NCBI GenBank assembly: GCA_916610825.1
Contig: OU744446.1
Location: forward strand, 26,240,445-26,304,444
Origin: Haliclystus octoradiatus
Taxonomy: Eukaryota > Cnidaria > Staurozoa > Stauromedusae > Haliclystidae
DNA length: 64,000 nt
Reading direction: 5' to 3'
Shown here: positions 1-11,500 of the stretch, one piece after another
Layout: each line of letters starts with the position of its first letter
Numbering within the stretch: the stretch's first letter is position 1
Position numbers and translations under genes: made by a program
Notes under the pieces: model-generated
Database searches by the model: none
Told to the model about the DNA's origin: nothing
Seen by the model: only the letters and a program-made list of their open reading frames with translations

Positions 1-1125
1 ATAAGTGTAAACGGATCAAACAAGACCAGCAGGCTTTGAATGGAACTTTTTGAGTTGATATTTGACCCGTGAATTTTGATGTGCAACCTTATAATATTGT
101 AACATTTCTCACTCAAAAAACACAAGCAAAACAATACAAATCGAATATAAAGATGATGACAATTAGGTTTTAAAATACGACATATATATGACCTTGAAGT
201 ATCATTCCAAGCGAACAAACGTGAAATTTTATCAGAATATTTTCTACCAAAAACATAGTGGTTCGAAACATAGAGAAACAAAAAACTGGGCAACAAATGA
301 CTGGGCAACGGTCATTAATAACATACAGTTCGAATCAATTTTGCTTTAGCAAACCATGACACTTAACACCGAGAATTAAGCCACATATGATGTTTATTTT
401 GTTTCGATCGAGGCTCAATAATAATATCAGTGTAATTGAATTATTCTTCCGTGGTTTTTCAAATGGCTGCTAACCAAATCAAATTCAGATTTTCGTTAAA
501 TCACATATCATATCATTGGACTCTAGATCAAATGGTAATTAGCGCAAACCTTATCCTAACTCATTCCCAGATTATTTTAGTCTTGAATTTATCAAATCAT
601 TGAAAATGCAAATGGGGTGATATTAACGATGTGATCATTGATCTTGAAATCAAAGCAGTAACAAACATATGCTATCCTTGCCATAGCTTCTAGCTTGATA
701 TTTCAATAAATGGTGATATTTATTTTTGAAATTCCGTATTCTGGGGATAATATAAGGGTAGCCAAATTCTACTGCTCTTGGGGCATGCATTTCGGCATAG
801 ATTCAAAATGGCAGGAAACAAAAATTTACAACAACATTTTGGATAATGTTGACATAACACCGAGAATAATCCAGCAGAGTATATATTGAGCTGTTGAACA
901 TTAACTATATTTGGCTGTGAGAAAGTAAGAGAAATAGTGAAAATTATGTGTAAAAGTGTGAGACTCCTAGATAGGAAGAGTGTTACAATATACATGAACG
1001 TTTGGTAGGATGGTACTGTCTACATAGGTAAATTGTATATTGTACTGCTAGCTATGATTGTGATTTTTGTGCTAATTTTATTTGATTGCTTGGTAAGTTT
1101 TGTTTTGCTTTATTATGTCTATTAG
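1..1125 (+). other. Intron (partial) of the ABC transporter gene
   Basis: The first 1.1 kb shows no convincing exon. The Walker A, signature and Walker B exons expected upstream of the terminal ABC exon are not seen on the plus strand, so they lie outside the window. The stretch ends in a good acceptor, with a pyrimidine-rich run and TATTAG just before 1126. Confidence 0.6.
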
Positions 1126-1317
1126 ATTGTTCAAGATGCCCTGGATGTTGCTATGGAGGGAAGAACATCCATAGTTATTGCACATCGTCTATCGACAATT
1201 CAAAATGCCGACATCATTGCCGTCATCCAAGCAGGACACATAATAGAAAGTGGTACTCATGCAGAGTTACTTGCCAAGCAAGGTGCTTATTACATTTTGA
1301 ACACTGCTCAGCTTTAA
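1126..1317 (+). CDS. ABCB-type ABC transporter, last exon (partial)
   Basis: This is the C-terminal 63 residues of an ATP-driven membrane exporter of the P-glycoprotein (ABCB) family. The exon opens with [20 protein letters not shown], then [17 protein letters not shown], then [13 protein letters not shown], and stops at TAA 1315-1317. This is the H-loop (switch histidine in IAHRLST) and D-loop-distal end of the second nucleotide-binding domain. In full-length ABCB proteins the same segment follows the DTESEK sequence after Walker B, and an intron at this point is plausible. The acceptor is TATTAG at 1120-1125. The rest of the gene lies upstream of the window. The ABCB subfamily is clear, but the exact member cannot be decided from 63 residues. 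Confidence 0.85.
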   Translation: MVQDALDVAMEGRTSIVIAHRLSTIQNADIIAVIQAGHIIESGTHAELLAKQGAYYILNTAQL

Positions 1318-1714
1318 CAACCACGTAGTAATTGAATGCAGTTTGAGTGATTCTTTTATTTTGGTATATATATTGTCTAACGCTCCATGAGGCGTCACAG
1401 CAGATGCAGGTGGTGTTGATTTTGTCATTGATAATCATATTAAATACCGGCATCAACGTTAACCTGTCAATTTCCACTCACTTTGATTGCGTTTAGTTGC
1501 ACATTACAGATATACAATTGAACATAAGTATAGTAGATAGTTAATTTAAATATATTATTTTGTATATATTATAGAAAGTTATGAGTTGGATGTGAAATAA
1601 TTAGTTTCAAAACTCAAACAGTATTTATCTTATCTCCAATTTCTTATTTTATTGCAATATGTATTTGTATGGTTATCCACATCTTATTATACGCCTGATA
1701 TACGCCTGTTTGCA

Positions 1715-1720
1715 AATAAA
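1715..1720 (+). promoter_or_regulatory. Candidate poly(A) signal of the ABC transporter gene
   Basis: AATAAA lies about 400 bases after the stop codon, in AT-rich sequence and followed by a T-rich run at about 1740. No other gene is close by on this strand. Confidence 0.5.
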
Positions 1721-2148
1721 TGAATGTTAAGCAAGAAATGTTTTTTTTTGCTTCATGTGGAATCTAATTTCAAAGTATAATTCACCTTACATACTTCTCC
1801 AGAAATGATCACAATGATTATAGTCAAACAGACACCAGTGTTGAAATGCTCGATGTCTCAACTCTAATTCTATTTATAAGCAAATATCAAATACATATTT
1901 CTCTTTGATGTCTTCGATTCCAAATAAGGTTTAACATATAGCTTGTAGCTCAAACAACATATGTCCCTTGATCTGTCCTAAGTCTCTTAGTACGCATTAG
2001 AGGGATGAAGGGGTTACTTCCCCTGCAGGAAAACTCCTCGTTGGGAAATATGTTTTTGAGCCTTTTGACTGTCAGGGAAATAGTTGGTACTTTTGCAACA
2101 GTCAATTTTCAAATATTTCTATAAATAGCCCACTCTTCGGGGGAAGTC

Positions 2149-2229
2149 TCCAGGGGTGGCAGCAGGATTTTCCCGATAAGGGACTGACAGTCAGTCCCTA
2201 ATCGGGAAAATCCTCCTGCCGCCCCTGGA
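2149..2229. repeat. Near-perfect 81-bp palindrome (foldback element)
   Basis: The sequence reads almost the same on both strands around a centre at about 2189. The arms are about 39 bases with only a few mismatches, for example TCCAGGGG at one end and CCCCTGGA at the other, with GATTTTCCCGAT facing ATCGGGAAAATC. It is GC-richer than its surroundings. It looks like a small foldback transposon relic lying between the ABC gene and the promoter of the next gene. Confidence 0.75.
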
Positions 2230-2305
2230 TGTTCATTATTTCATAAGTAAGAAGATTGGAATTTTATTTATAATTCAACTTTAGGATAACATAACAAATG
2301 TGTTT

Positions 2306-2315
2306 GTCACGTGGG
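2306..2315. promoter_or_regulatory. E-box (GTCACGTGGG) upstream of the KASH5/IRAG-like gene
   Basis: CACGTG with GT and GG flanks (bHLH-ZIP, USF/MITF-type consensus) lies about 260 bases upstream of the predicted start codon at 2571. The 2300-2400 stretch is locally GC-richer than the surroundings. A role in transcription is inferred from position only. Confidence 0.35.
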
Positions 2316-2570
2316 TTCTCTGTTGCTGCTTTAAACCGTGGTTCGAAGCTCCCGCGTCGAACGCTTCACTTGTTCTCAGTTCCCTTGGTTGCATTTCGTC
2401 ATCGATTAGCGAAAGTCAATAGTAAATAAATCATGTTGTTCACTCGTAGGTAATGGTAATGACACACGAGTTGATAAGGTTATTTTTGTCGTGAGACTGG
2501 AGATTTACTAATCAAATAATGGTTTTTTGAGTTACGTTAATTAAAAAGTCGTTGCTCGGATAAGGAAGCA

Positions 2571-5500
2571 ATGCAGAACGGTGGCAATTCTGCGGAAGAA
2601 GATCAACAAAGCGAACACCAGCCGCATCAGGCTGTATGTATACAGGTGTTAACTAAATAACGAGTGGTCATACCTGCTCGCGTACTATCTTTACTTACGA
2701 TCTATGAGCAACTTTTTTGAGCAACCATTTATGACTTATGAACAAACTCTGCATAATATTGATATATTGATACATATACATCATTCAAATGATGTTTTTA
2801 TTGCTCCCAATATTATATTTATTAGGGCTATTGTTTCTCTGTCCGCTGACCTCACCGGAGATATGCATTTGTGATTCCCTTTTGTGAATTAAATTGATGC
2901 CATCTTTAAAATTGAATTTCTAATTTCAAGGATGGAGAACGACGTTCAATAGTAAACAAGCCGATCTTATCTGAAAAAGACGCTGTGTGTAGTGTTTTTA
3001 ATATCTGTGACACAGATAAAACTGGATTAGTTAAAGTATCAAAACTTGTGGCATATATTAAAAGTATTTTGTGGACATCATCGAGCGAGGTAAGAGTAAC
3101 TATCGTAACTATTTGCACCCAATTAAAGTTTTCACCTCATTCGCCCTGTCGTTTTATTCCTTCAAGGTAATCCAAGTTGTCCATATAAAGCTCAGCTAGG
3201 AATAACCCTAATTAAGCTAACAGGTGATCCAGCTATAATCACACCTGCACTAAACATTTTAATTGTTTGTTATTCAACGAGTTTTTAACGGATTATACTT
3301 GCAATCGGGTTTGAAAAAAACGGGTTTGAAAACAGATGTTCATTTGGCGCTGCAAACATCGAGACCTGATTAGCCGTTTGATAACGGACAATACAAGTTC
3401 TATTTACCTTTATATCAAATCCTTTGACTGCTTTAGTCTGTTTCTTTGTAAAAGTATAAACAAATATAGGCATGTTTGAGCATGGATGATGTTGCTTGTT
3501 ATAGATCTGCGCTTTCTTAGATGATTTGTCACTCTTACTCGATCCTCTTGGCTTGGATCATTTAGTGGATTGGGACACATATCAACAAGGCATTGAACAG
3601 TGGATAGAAGATATTAAAACAACAAGGTGTGTTTCAAACTACGAGGATGATTTATAGATTACCTAATCGTTGTTCTCGCTTATAATGTGGTCTGATTGTT
3701 AGAACTGTCATCTGGTTTCATTGCTCCGTCCTAGACTTATACGAAGAGAAGCTACTAAGAGATTTTAATAGACATTTGCAGGTTATGTCCAAGAAAAAGC
3801 TACCGAAAAATTATGCAATGATGCTAGCCAAGCATCTGAGAAATCCGTTTTTCATTTTCACTTTGAATTGGCTCTGAACTTTTTATAGCGTTTTAGAAAT
3901 ACCAGCCTTATTGGAGTGCACGCTTTATGCAGCTACTGGGAATCAGCTAGGCAAGTATCACTTTGACGGATTATGGATATTGGCATAAAAAGTCCTTCCA
4001 CTCCCCCTTTTCAAAGTTCTTCAGTGGCACAATAAAAAAGCTCAAATTTGACAGAAACGTTATATTTAAGAAGTACTAAAATCAACAATACTGAAACTTT
4101 CAAGAAAATCCAAATTTCAGCATTCAAACCTCCGTAACACTTTCTTACAGTGTCTTTTTTATATGCGTCAGGCTACATGCATACTTTTCGCATAAATTTT
4201 CATAAAATTTTACAATTTACTGCAAGTCTGGAAAGAAGGTTAAAGACCATAGAATGACCAGCAGCCTTTGCATATTTTTGTCTTTGAAATCTGGACCCAG
4301 ATGTCAATCACTCGTTTTCATGATACACGGCCCAAGTTCGTTTTTCCTTTGCACATTCGCGCGATTTTGTAAACCTATTTCATAAAACGAACATGGAAGC
4401 ATCTCTGCTAAGTTATTTATCAACAAACTGATTTGGAAAGTTACAAAAGCAATAGAGACGTCGTAAGGGCTTGAATTTATTAACATTTGCGACCAGCATC
4501 ATACGAATTTGGACGGAAGACAGAATTCAAAATTATGACTGAACTGATTACTGATTCGAAACTTCATGTTGGTGTTTACTAACTTTACTTGATACAAGAA
4601 TATTGGGGATTGAAAGAACAGGAAGAGATTTGTTAGCATTCAAAATCGAAATATATCACCGAATCAAAATCAAGTTATAACACCAGGTGAATTCTCGTAT
4701 TTAAGTACTTCAAACTTTGAAAAAATTATATTTGTAAACACATAGGCTTCATCTAAAACTAGTACATACCTATGTATGTTTCATATTGCATTGTTGTTTT
4801 ATAGCATTTATACACGTAAATTTTAAAATTTAGAATTATATGAATTTAATTAGTATTGATTTGAAAGTACATTTTATTCAAATTGTTTTGATTTGCGTCA
4901 AACTTCTCAGACAGATAATCGGACTGTGACTCCCATTCCGTTAATTATTTGTGAGCCGTATATATTTGTTGGCTATCTATAGCCATAGACTTTGCGTTTC
5001 GACATCATGATATGTACTTGCACTTACCAATGTTTGTAAGAATTAAGATTTGTTCAAAACTGAAATTGATAAACCAGACTATTTTCTTGAGCCATCTGTC
5101 GTGTCTTTCCGTAGCAACAGCCACGAGGACAATGCTCTGACATGTGTGTTGACCTCACTTTCCAGAGGATTAGCCTCGTTTCTTGTAATCAAAACAACAA
5201 AACAAAGCAAAGGCTGCTGATCATTCGAAGTTCTTTAAGGCCGTGCAATAGTGGCATGTAGCGCTCTTGGTCCGACAAAACGTTTTACCTTGAGCAAACC
5301 TTGATTTTTTAAATCTATTATAGAAATTTTTGATCCTCTTTTTTCTATTTTTGTATTTTTGTAAGGTATGTTTTACAAATCTGAATTCCCGGAAGACTTG
5401 ACAAAATATTCAACGCTGCTCCATATATTTGCTACTAAATGTACAGCAAAAAAAAAAAGTTTATTTATTTTCAAACAAATAGAAAAACAAAGCTTCTTTA

Positions 5501-8500
5501 TATTTAATTCCTGTACACTTTAATGACAACGTTCATTGAATTGATTGTACATGTTTTGTTTACATCACAAAGCATTGTAATTTAATTCTGTTAATTTTTT
5601 GCCACACTATTTGGCACTCCTTTTTTACATTGTCCAGCCTATTGTTCTCATTAAAAGGTTAATTTTAGTGCTCTTAGAAAAACATTCAAAAACACACAAC
5701 GGTAAATAAGAAGAGTTTATTTTAACTCAAAATCATTCAAATTTATGCTACAGTGAAATCTGTATATAACAACCAGCTATGAGAGGCATATAAATTGAAC
5801 ACTATATACAGGGTTGATTCAATAGAAGATAGGCCTACTATTTGAGAAATTGCATAAGTGAGACCAGACCACTATAGACATGTGGCTGCTATGTAAAAGT
5901 GATCGTTGAACGATCTACCGTCTGCAACTAAAGGCATCCAGAGCAGGCCTACTTTCAAAAGTCTCACTGGGACACTTTTTTCATTCTTTCTTAAGATATT
6001 ACTATACTTTAAATACTCACTGTTAGAAATAGAGTTAATAATTTCAATGTAGGCCTAATGAACAGATAGATGCTGTTCGAAGAAGCAAAAAGTTTGAGAA
6101 GTGAAAAGTGGAAGTTAAGTAGCCATACACCCCCCAAAAAGAAAATCAAAGAAACATTTCTAACCCGAGTGTCATACGGCTGCAAGGTAACAATTTTTGG
6201 GGGTTTGTCTAAATTTTATTATGTTCCACCTAACAACACTGGCACATCCCGAAAAAATTTGATTGATTATTTTTTATTCATAACGTGGTTATTCAACATT
6301 TGATTCAAGTGACTTCTGAAACAGTATAGAATGAGAAACTATTTATCATCTTTACATCTTATTTTATTAATTACTGTCATGTAATTTCTTTTATATTTTA
6401 ATTTATTTGTTGTCACTGATGAAATGGAAGTTGGTATTGCAATTGTTTCTATATTTTAATTAAATTTCATTGCAGTACTGTACAATTTAACACTGGCTGT
6501 AATAATCAGGAAATATTTTTTTTTTATATCCTCGTAATTTAATTTCCATAACGCGGGTTTGTTTACAAATTTCATTACCTTATATTCAAGTCATTTTCAA
6601 ATGATAATGTATGATCAATCATTAAATAATTTCCAACTGAAGATAAGATGATGACACATCTTATTTGTTTCACTTTCATATAAATATACGTGTTGTTTTA
6701 GTTTGTTTACGTTTGAATTTCATTCTAATAATTACTACAATGAAAGTACACAAATTACCTGTCACGTCGCAACAAAGGATTGTGCTGTTTTGTATTTGCG
6801 AGACAATAGAAATTCATTCAAGTGCGAAACTGCTTAGTTAGCGCTTCAGTCTGAGAAAGCATTGTTGTTGAAAATGGAAACAGTTTTCATTGGTTTTTAT
6901 CAACTTCGAAGTATTTATTTAAGAAATGAAGCCGGCCATGTACGCCTCTGGTTAATAACGAATCCATTGATATGTGTTTCAAGTCAATTGCATCAAAAAT
7001 GGCATCATGAATCCCCGCCTTACATATGGACATACAAATGGAAATAGCGTAAATTTAAAAGTAGATTTATATGTGTAATTGTTTAATATCGTCAATTGTA
7101 AATATAGTTAAACTCGTAATTAAAATAAAATCGTAAAATGATAACCGTTGACTATTCATTGCATCAGTCATCTATAAACCAACTTTGAGAATAAACAATC
7201 GCCACTTCAAAAATCAGTTTAATAGTTTAATACTCGCTGATATTTCATCTGTTATTTAACCCTATAAAGGTCTTCTTTTTGTAAACTATACCTTACATGT
7301 TATATATAGTAATCAGTCATTTGAAACTTTAAGGTTTACTGAATAATGATATAATAATGATGAATTGATGATGGTTAGAACAAAGAAATTGTAATGAATA
7401 AATACACAGTAGCTACAACTGCGAAATTCAAACTTGCATTTTCATATTTTTCCAAAGAGATCATAATATAATCTTACATTTTCGTAAATAATTCAACTAT
7501 TTCTGTATTTAACAGCTTCTTAAGCAAACATCAATAGCATCTAATACATCGATAGCACTCACTTCCATTAATTTTGCTCCCCATATTTGATAGCTTTTGG
7601 GGGAAATGTTGTAAATGAGGTTAGTAAAAACNNNNNNNNNNNNNNNNNNNNNNNNNNNNNNNNNNNNNNNNNNNNNNNNNNNNNNNNNNNNNNNNNNNNN
7701 NNNNNNNNNNNNNNNNNNNNNNNNNNNNNNNAAATTATTGAGGGTATTGTTGTTGTCAGCCAGATGATTGTTTTTAAATTTCATTTATGCAAAGGCAGAT
7801 GATACTATTATGATATCTTTAAAATGCTTAAGATTATGCAAATTTGAGTCCCAAATTATTAATGTAATTGTAAACAAGCAATTCTTGAAAGCCAAACAGT
7901 TATAAGATGCTGATTTTATTTGTGTTGCCATATCAACTAGATGGAAAGAAGGTCTATAATAAACAAAATGAAAAAACGTTTTTTAAAAATTCTCTATCAC
8001 AATATTAATTCTAACATATATGTACATTATTTTTTTTGATAGTTTTGATCCTGCCAGCCAGAGTTTCTCGGCATCACCTCATCGATCATCCTTCCCATTG
8101 GCTTCTGTTGACCGAGAGCAAGATAGTTTTACTAACTTTCAAGGTGAGTATTTCTGCAGGTTATGGGGGGAGTTCTAAAACATTGGATGACGAATAAACG
8201 GGAATACCAGATATCTTGAAATCAAACAGAATTTCTTTAATCATTTTTCACCTTGAATATTGATGCCAGCAAAGCGCATAATTTTGTGTGCAAAAAGATG
8301 CAAGAATCCTAAGTATACTGTCACCATTAAGAATTCGAAATAAACTATTTTCAATGCACTACCGTTTTATGGTTCTGATAAGCTGTACGATAGGTGTTAA
8401 ATACTTGATATTGTTTCCGTTAACACTTCGCAATTCACTTTGGTGTGTCAAGAATAAATGAGAGTCGACTAGGTTAAATTCAGATTGATATATGATACTG

Positions 8501-11500
8501 CATTTGTTGAACTTAATACCAGACCTACCGCGACCTACCTTCGTATAGTCAATATCGTAAGTACGTTATCGTTAGGACCCTAAAGAAAATAACACATTAA
8601 GCAATTTTGAAAGAACAATAGGCGAAATTCAAAATGGTAGGCCGTAGACTTTTTTTTTTCTCCAGCACAAGTTTATCTTTCAAAGCTAAAATCTCCTCAC
8701 TGCCTTTATCAGAAAATTGTTGATTTTAAAAATTGTAATTCAAAATCCTATATCACACGTACAAATTAAGATTCTTGTGATTTAAAGATTTAAATATTTT
8801 AGGGATAATTTATCAAAACAACATCACAATATTCATTCAGAATATCATCAATTTAATAATGTTTACATAAAGAGTTGTAAACAAAGCTGTGTTCACTTCC
8901 GAAAGCAGAACGACTTCCATAGATTCTAGCACTTTGACAGTTTTTTTGTTGTTGACTCTTTGGCAAAACAAAGAATTAGATTATAAAAATCACGTCAAGT
9001 GATAAAACCCTCTTAGGCTCAAACATCTGGAACGTATTACTCGAAAATGTATTGTACGATAACGTATTATGCGATATTGACTGTACTTCAAGAAGTCTTT
9101 AAGATAATGCATAATGATGGTAGGTATCTAATGATTGTATTTTTGTCCTTTTCAGGGAAAAGTAATTCTTGGTATGTGATAGCTTTCAAATAATCTGATG
9201 TGATTCCTGAATTTGAATTTTTTGTTGATTTTTCTTTTATTACGTTCGGAATGAAATAAGATGTGTTAATTCCTCTGACTCTCAATAGTTGACTGCTATT
9301 TAATTATTTTATTGTAGGAGGGACTACGAAAGTTATGAGGAAGTTGTTGAATGCAACAGAAAGTTGAAAGAAGAAAATACTTTTCTACGTCAGCAGGTAT
9401 GAATGGTTTGATTTGGTTTGTATTTCCAGATTTGATTGTTTTCTTAATAGAGGACTTGTAGTTGCGGAGGACTAGCAGTTGACACCATCAATTCTTTGCA
9501 TTTGCTCGATTGAAGAGTAAGGAGGAATATACTGGTAGTCATAAGGGACTGAGTTGACGTTTTATTTGTTCCTTAGTCAGGTATAGTGCTAGACAATGTA
9601 AACATGTCATTGTATCAAGCGGATGGGTTGTAAGTGTTTAATAACTTAGTTTAACCATTTTACCCCAAAATTATTTTCACAATAATGTATAACTATCGAC
9701 ACTTGTTTTTACTCTTTTTTTTGTTGAATATGGTAAAAATCTGCTTTGATACTTTCCATTTTAAAGACGCGGCTGATTTTATGCCACCATAATCTAGAAC
9801 TTTTTTCCCGCAAAATAATCATAAATTGTCGCATGACTGAGGTAATTCGTCTATTCAATTTTTTTTCAATTTTTTGACATTCTAATTGCATTATTTATTA
9901 TTATGATTTTATATTGTTTAGGCTGATTCACTTGAAGAAAGTAATTCAATTTTGCAATCAAAAGCCTTTGAACTGAGACAGCTTCAGCCAAAGTGAGTTC
10001 ATAACCAACTAATCCTAATGAACTAGCTGGCTATTTCAACTGACGTTATCCTTGACAAATGCTCAGTTTCTGTTGATATGTTATTCTTCATTCCGAGATC
10101 CAGATCTCCTTTTCTACTGAATTTTTGCTTTGCTTTTGATAGTTGTACTGGTTAAACTCCATCGGGCATGCATTTAAGGGACTACTGTCGTCAAATATTG
10201 TGAGAATACACAACTTAACATCCTATTATGACTTCAATACCCCGCCTGGACTCTCACCATCAAATTCACCATATTTAGTATATATAATCTATCTTGATTT
10301 TGTATTTTTTATCTTGATTAAGGTACGAAAAAATATTTAACTCAAGTCGATCTGCTGCGAAAGAGCTTGAAGAACTGCGTAGTACAGGTAAACCTCAAAA
10401 CGGAACAGATTTGTTGTATGTTAGATGTTGTATCAGGATTGCAGCTGGAACCAAACAAGGCATTCATAATGCAGGAATATCTTGTTATCGAAATAAATCC
10501 AACTTCACTCAATTATGTGCTCATCCAATCATCTGCCTATTGAAATTATTGCTTGTCAAATAGTTGTTGGCAATATGTGATACAGGGATATAGACCCAAT
10601 TTTTGTTTATATTTCAGTTAATGAACTCAACGCATCAACTACTCACACAAGGTCTAAATATTTGTCTGTTGTAAGTGTTCACTACCAATGTTCAGGAAAA
10701 TTTCCAATCAAGTTGAGAAAGACTAGACACATTTTAAACTGATAATCAGCCCTTTTGATTTGTCAATCAATTATTTCTTTGTCTACCGCTGTTGCGCAAA
10801 CCTCAGTTTCACATATTTGGGGATTTATCACGTTTTAAGTCAAATTTTATTTGTAACTGAAGAATTGAGCTAATCAGATTTTGTAATCAATGAGAGAAAA
10901 TATCTCTCGTAAGATTGTATGCCAGACATGTATCATTATCATCATCTGGACACCTCCTTTGCCGTAGACACCATGCTGCTGAAATGTATGTTTGGAAATT
11001 GATTTATTTTCTCCTCAATTTTTATAGGAAAAACAAAATTTATCTCTTCAGTCTGAAGTGGAGGAATCACGAAACAAGGTGTGTGTTTGATAAGCAATAA
11101 AACATTACTGCTGTGAAATTATCAATCAAATGATGAGTGCATGCCGTAGTTATTTGACAATTTGTCACCAGAACTGAGGCGTCTAATTGTTTAGTAGAAC
11201 TCGACTAACAGTAGGCTACTTACAAGCTCATCTTCATTACTGCAAAATCATTTGTTTCTTGAACAACAATTAACACGTAGAGGAGTATCAATCAATGTCA
11301 ATGAAGTCAATCATACTTTAAATTTTGCCAAGCATGGTCTATCAAAAAATACTAAAGGATAAATCAACCAATCAGAATGCAGTTTCTTGAATTAGTGCAT
11401 TAATCTGATTCTACTAATGGGAGTTAAAGCTTTGTTACATGGCTCAATCTAGACGGTTTTGTCTCATTTAATATCCAAAACTAACTCAATGATCAAATAA

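Noticed and set aside
2330-2400. Possible tRNA B-box (GGTTCGAAGC) near 2339
   Set aside because: No matching A-box or acceptor stem at the right distance; more likely promoter or leader sequence.
3890-3945. Possible extra exon (VLEIPALLECTLYAATGNQL) in the KASH5/IRAG-like gene
   Set aside because: It would need a GC donor and would break the phase; exon 3 (phase 2) joins directly to exon 4 at 8043 without it.
6070-6303. 77-codon open frame in the 4.4 kb intron
   Set aside because: No domain, no splice context and random-looking composition.
7509-7802. Open frames across the run of N
   Set aside because: They exist only because the assembly gap hides stop codons.
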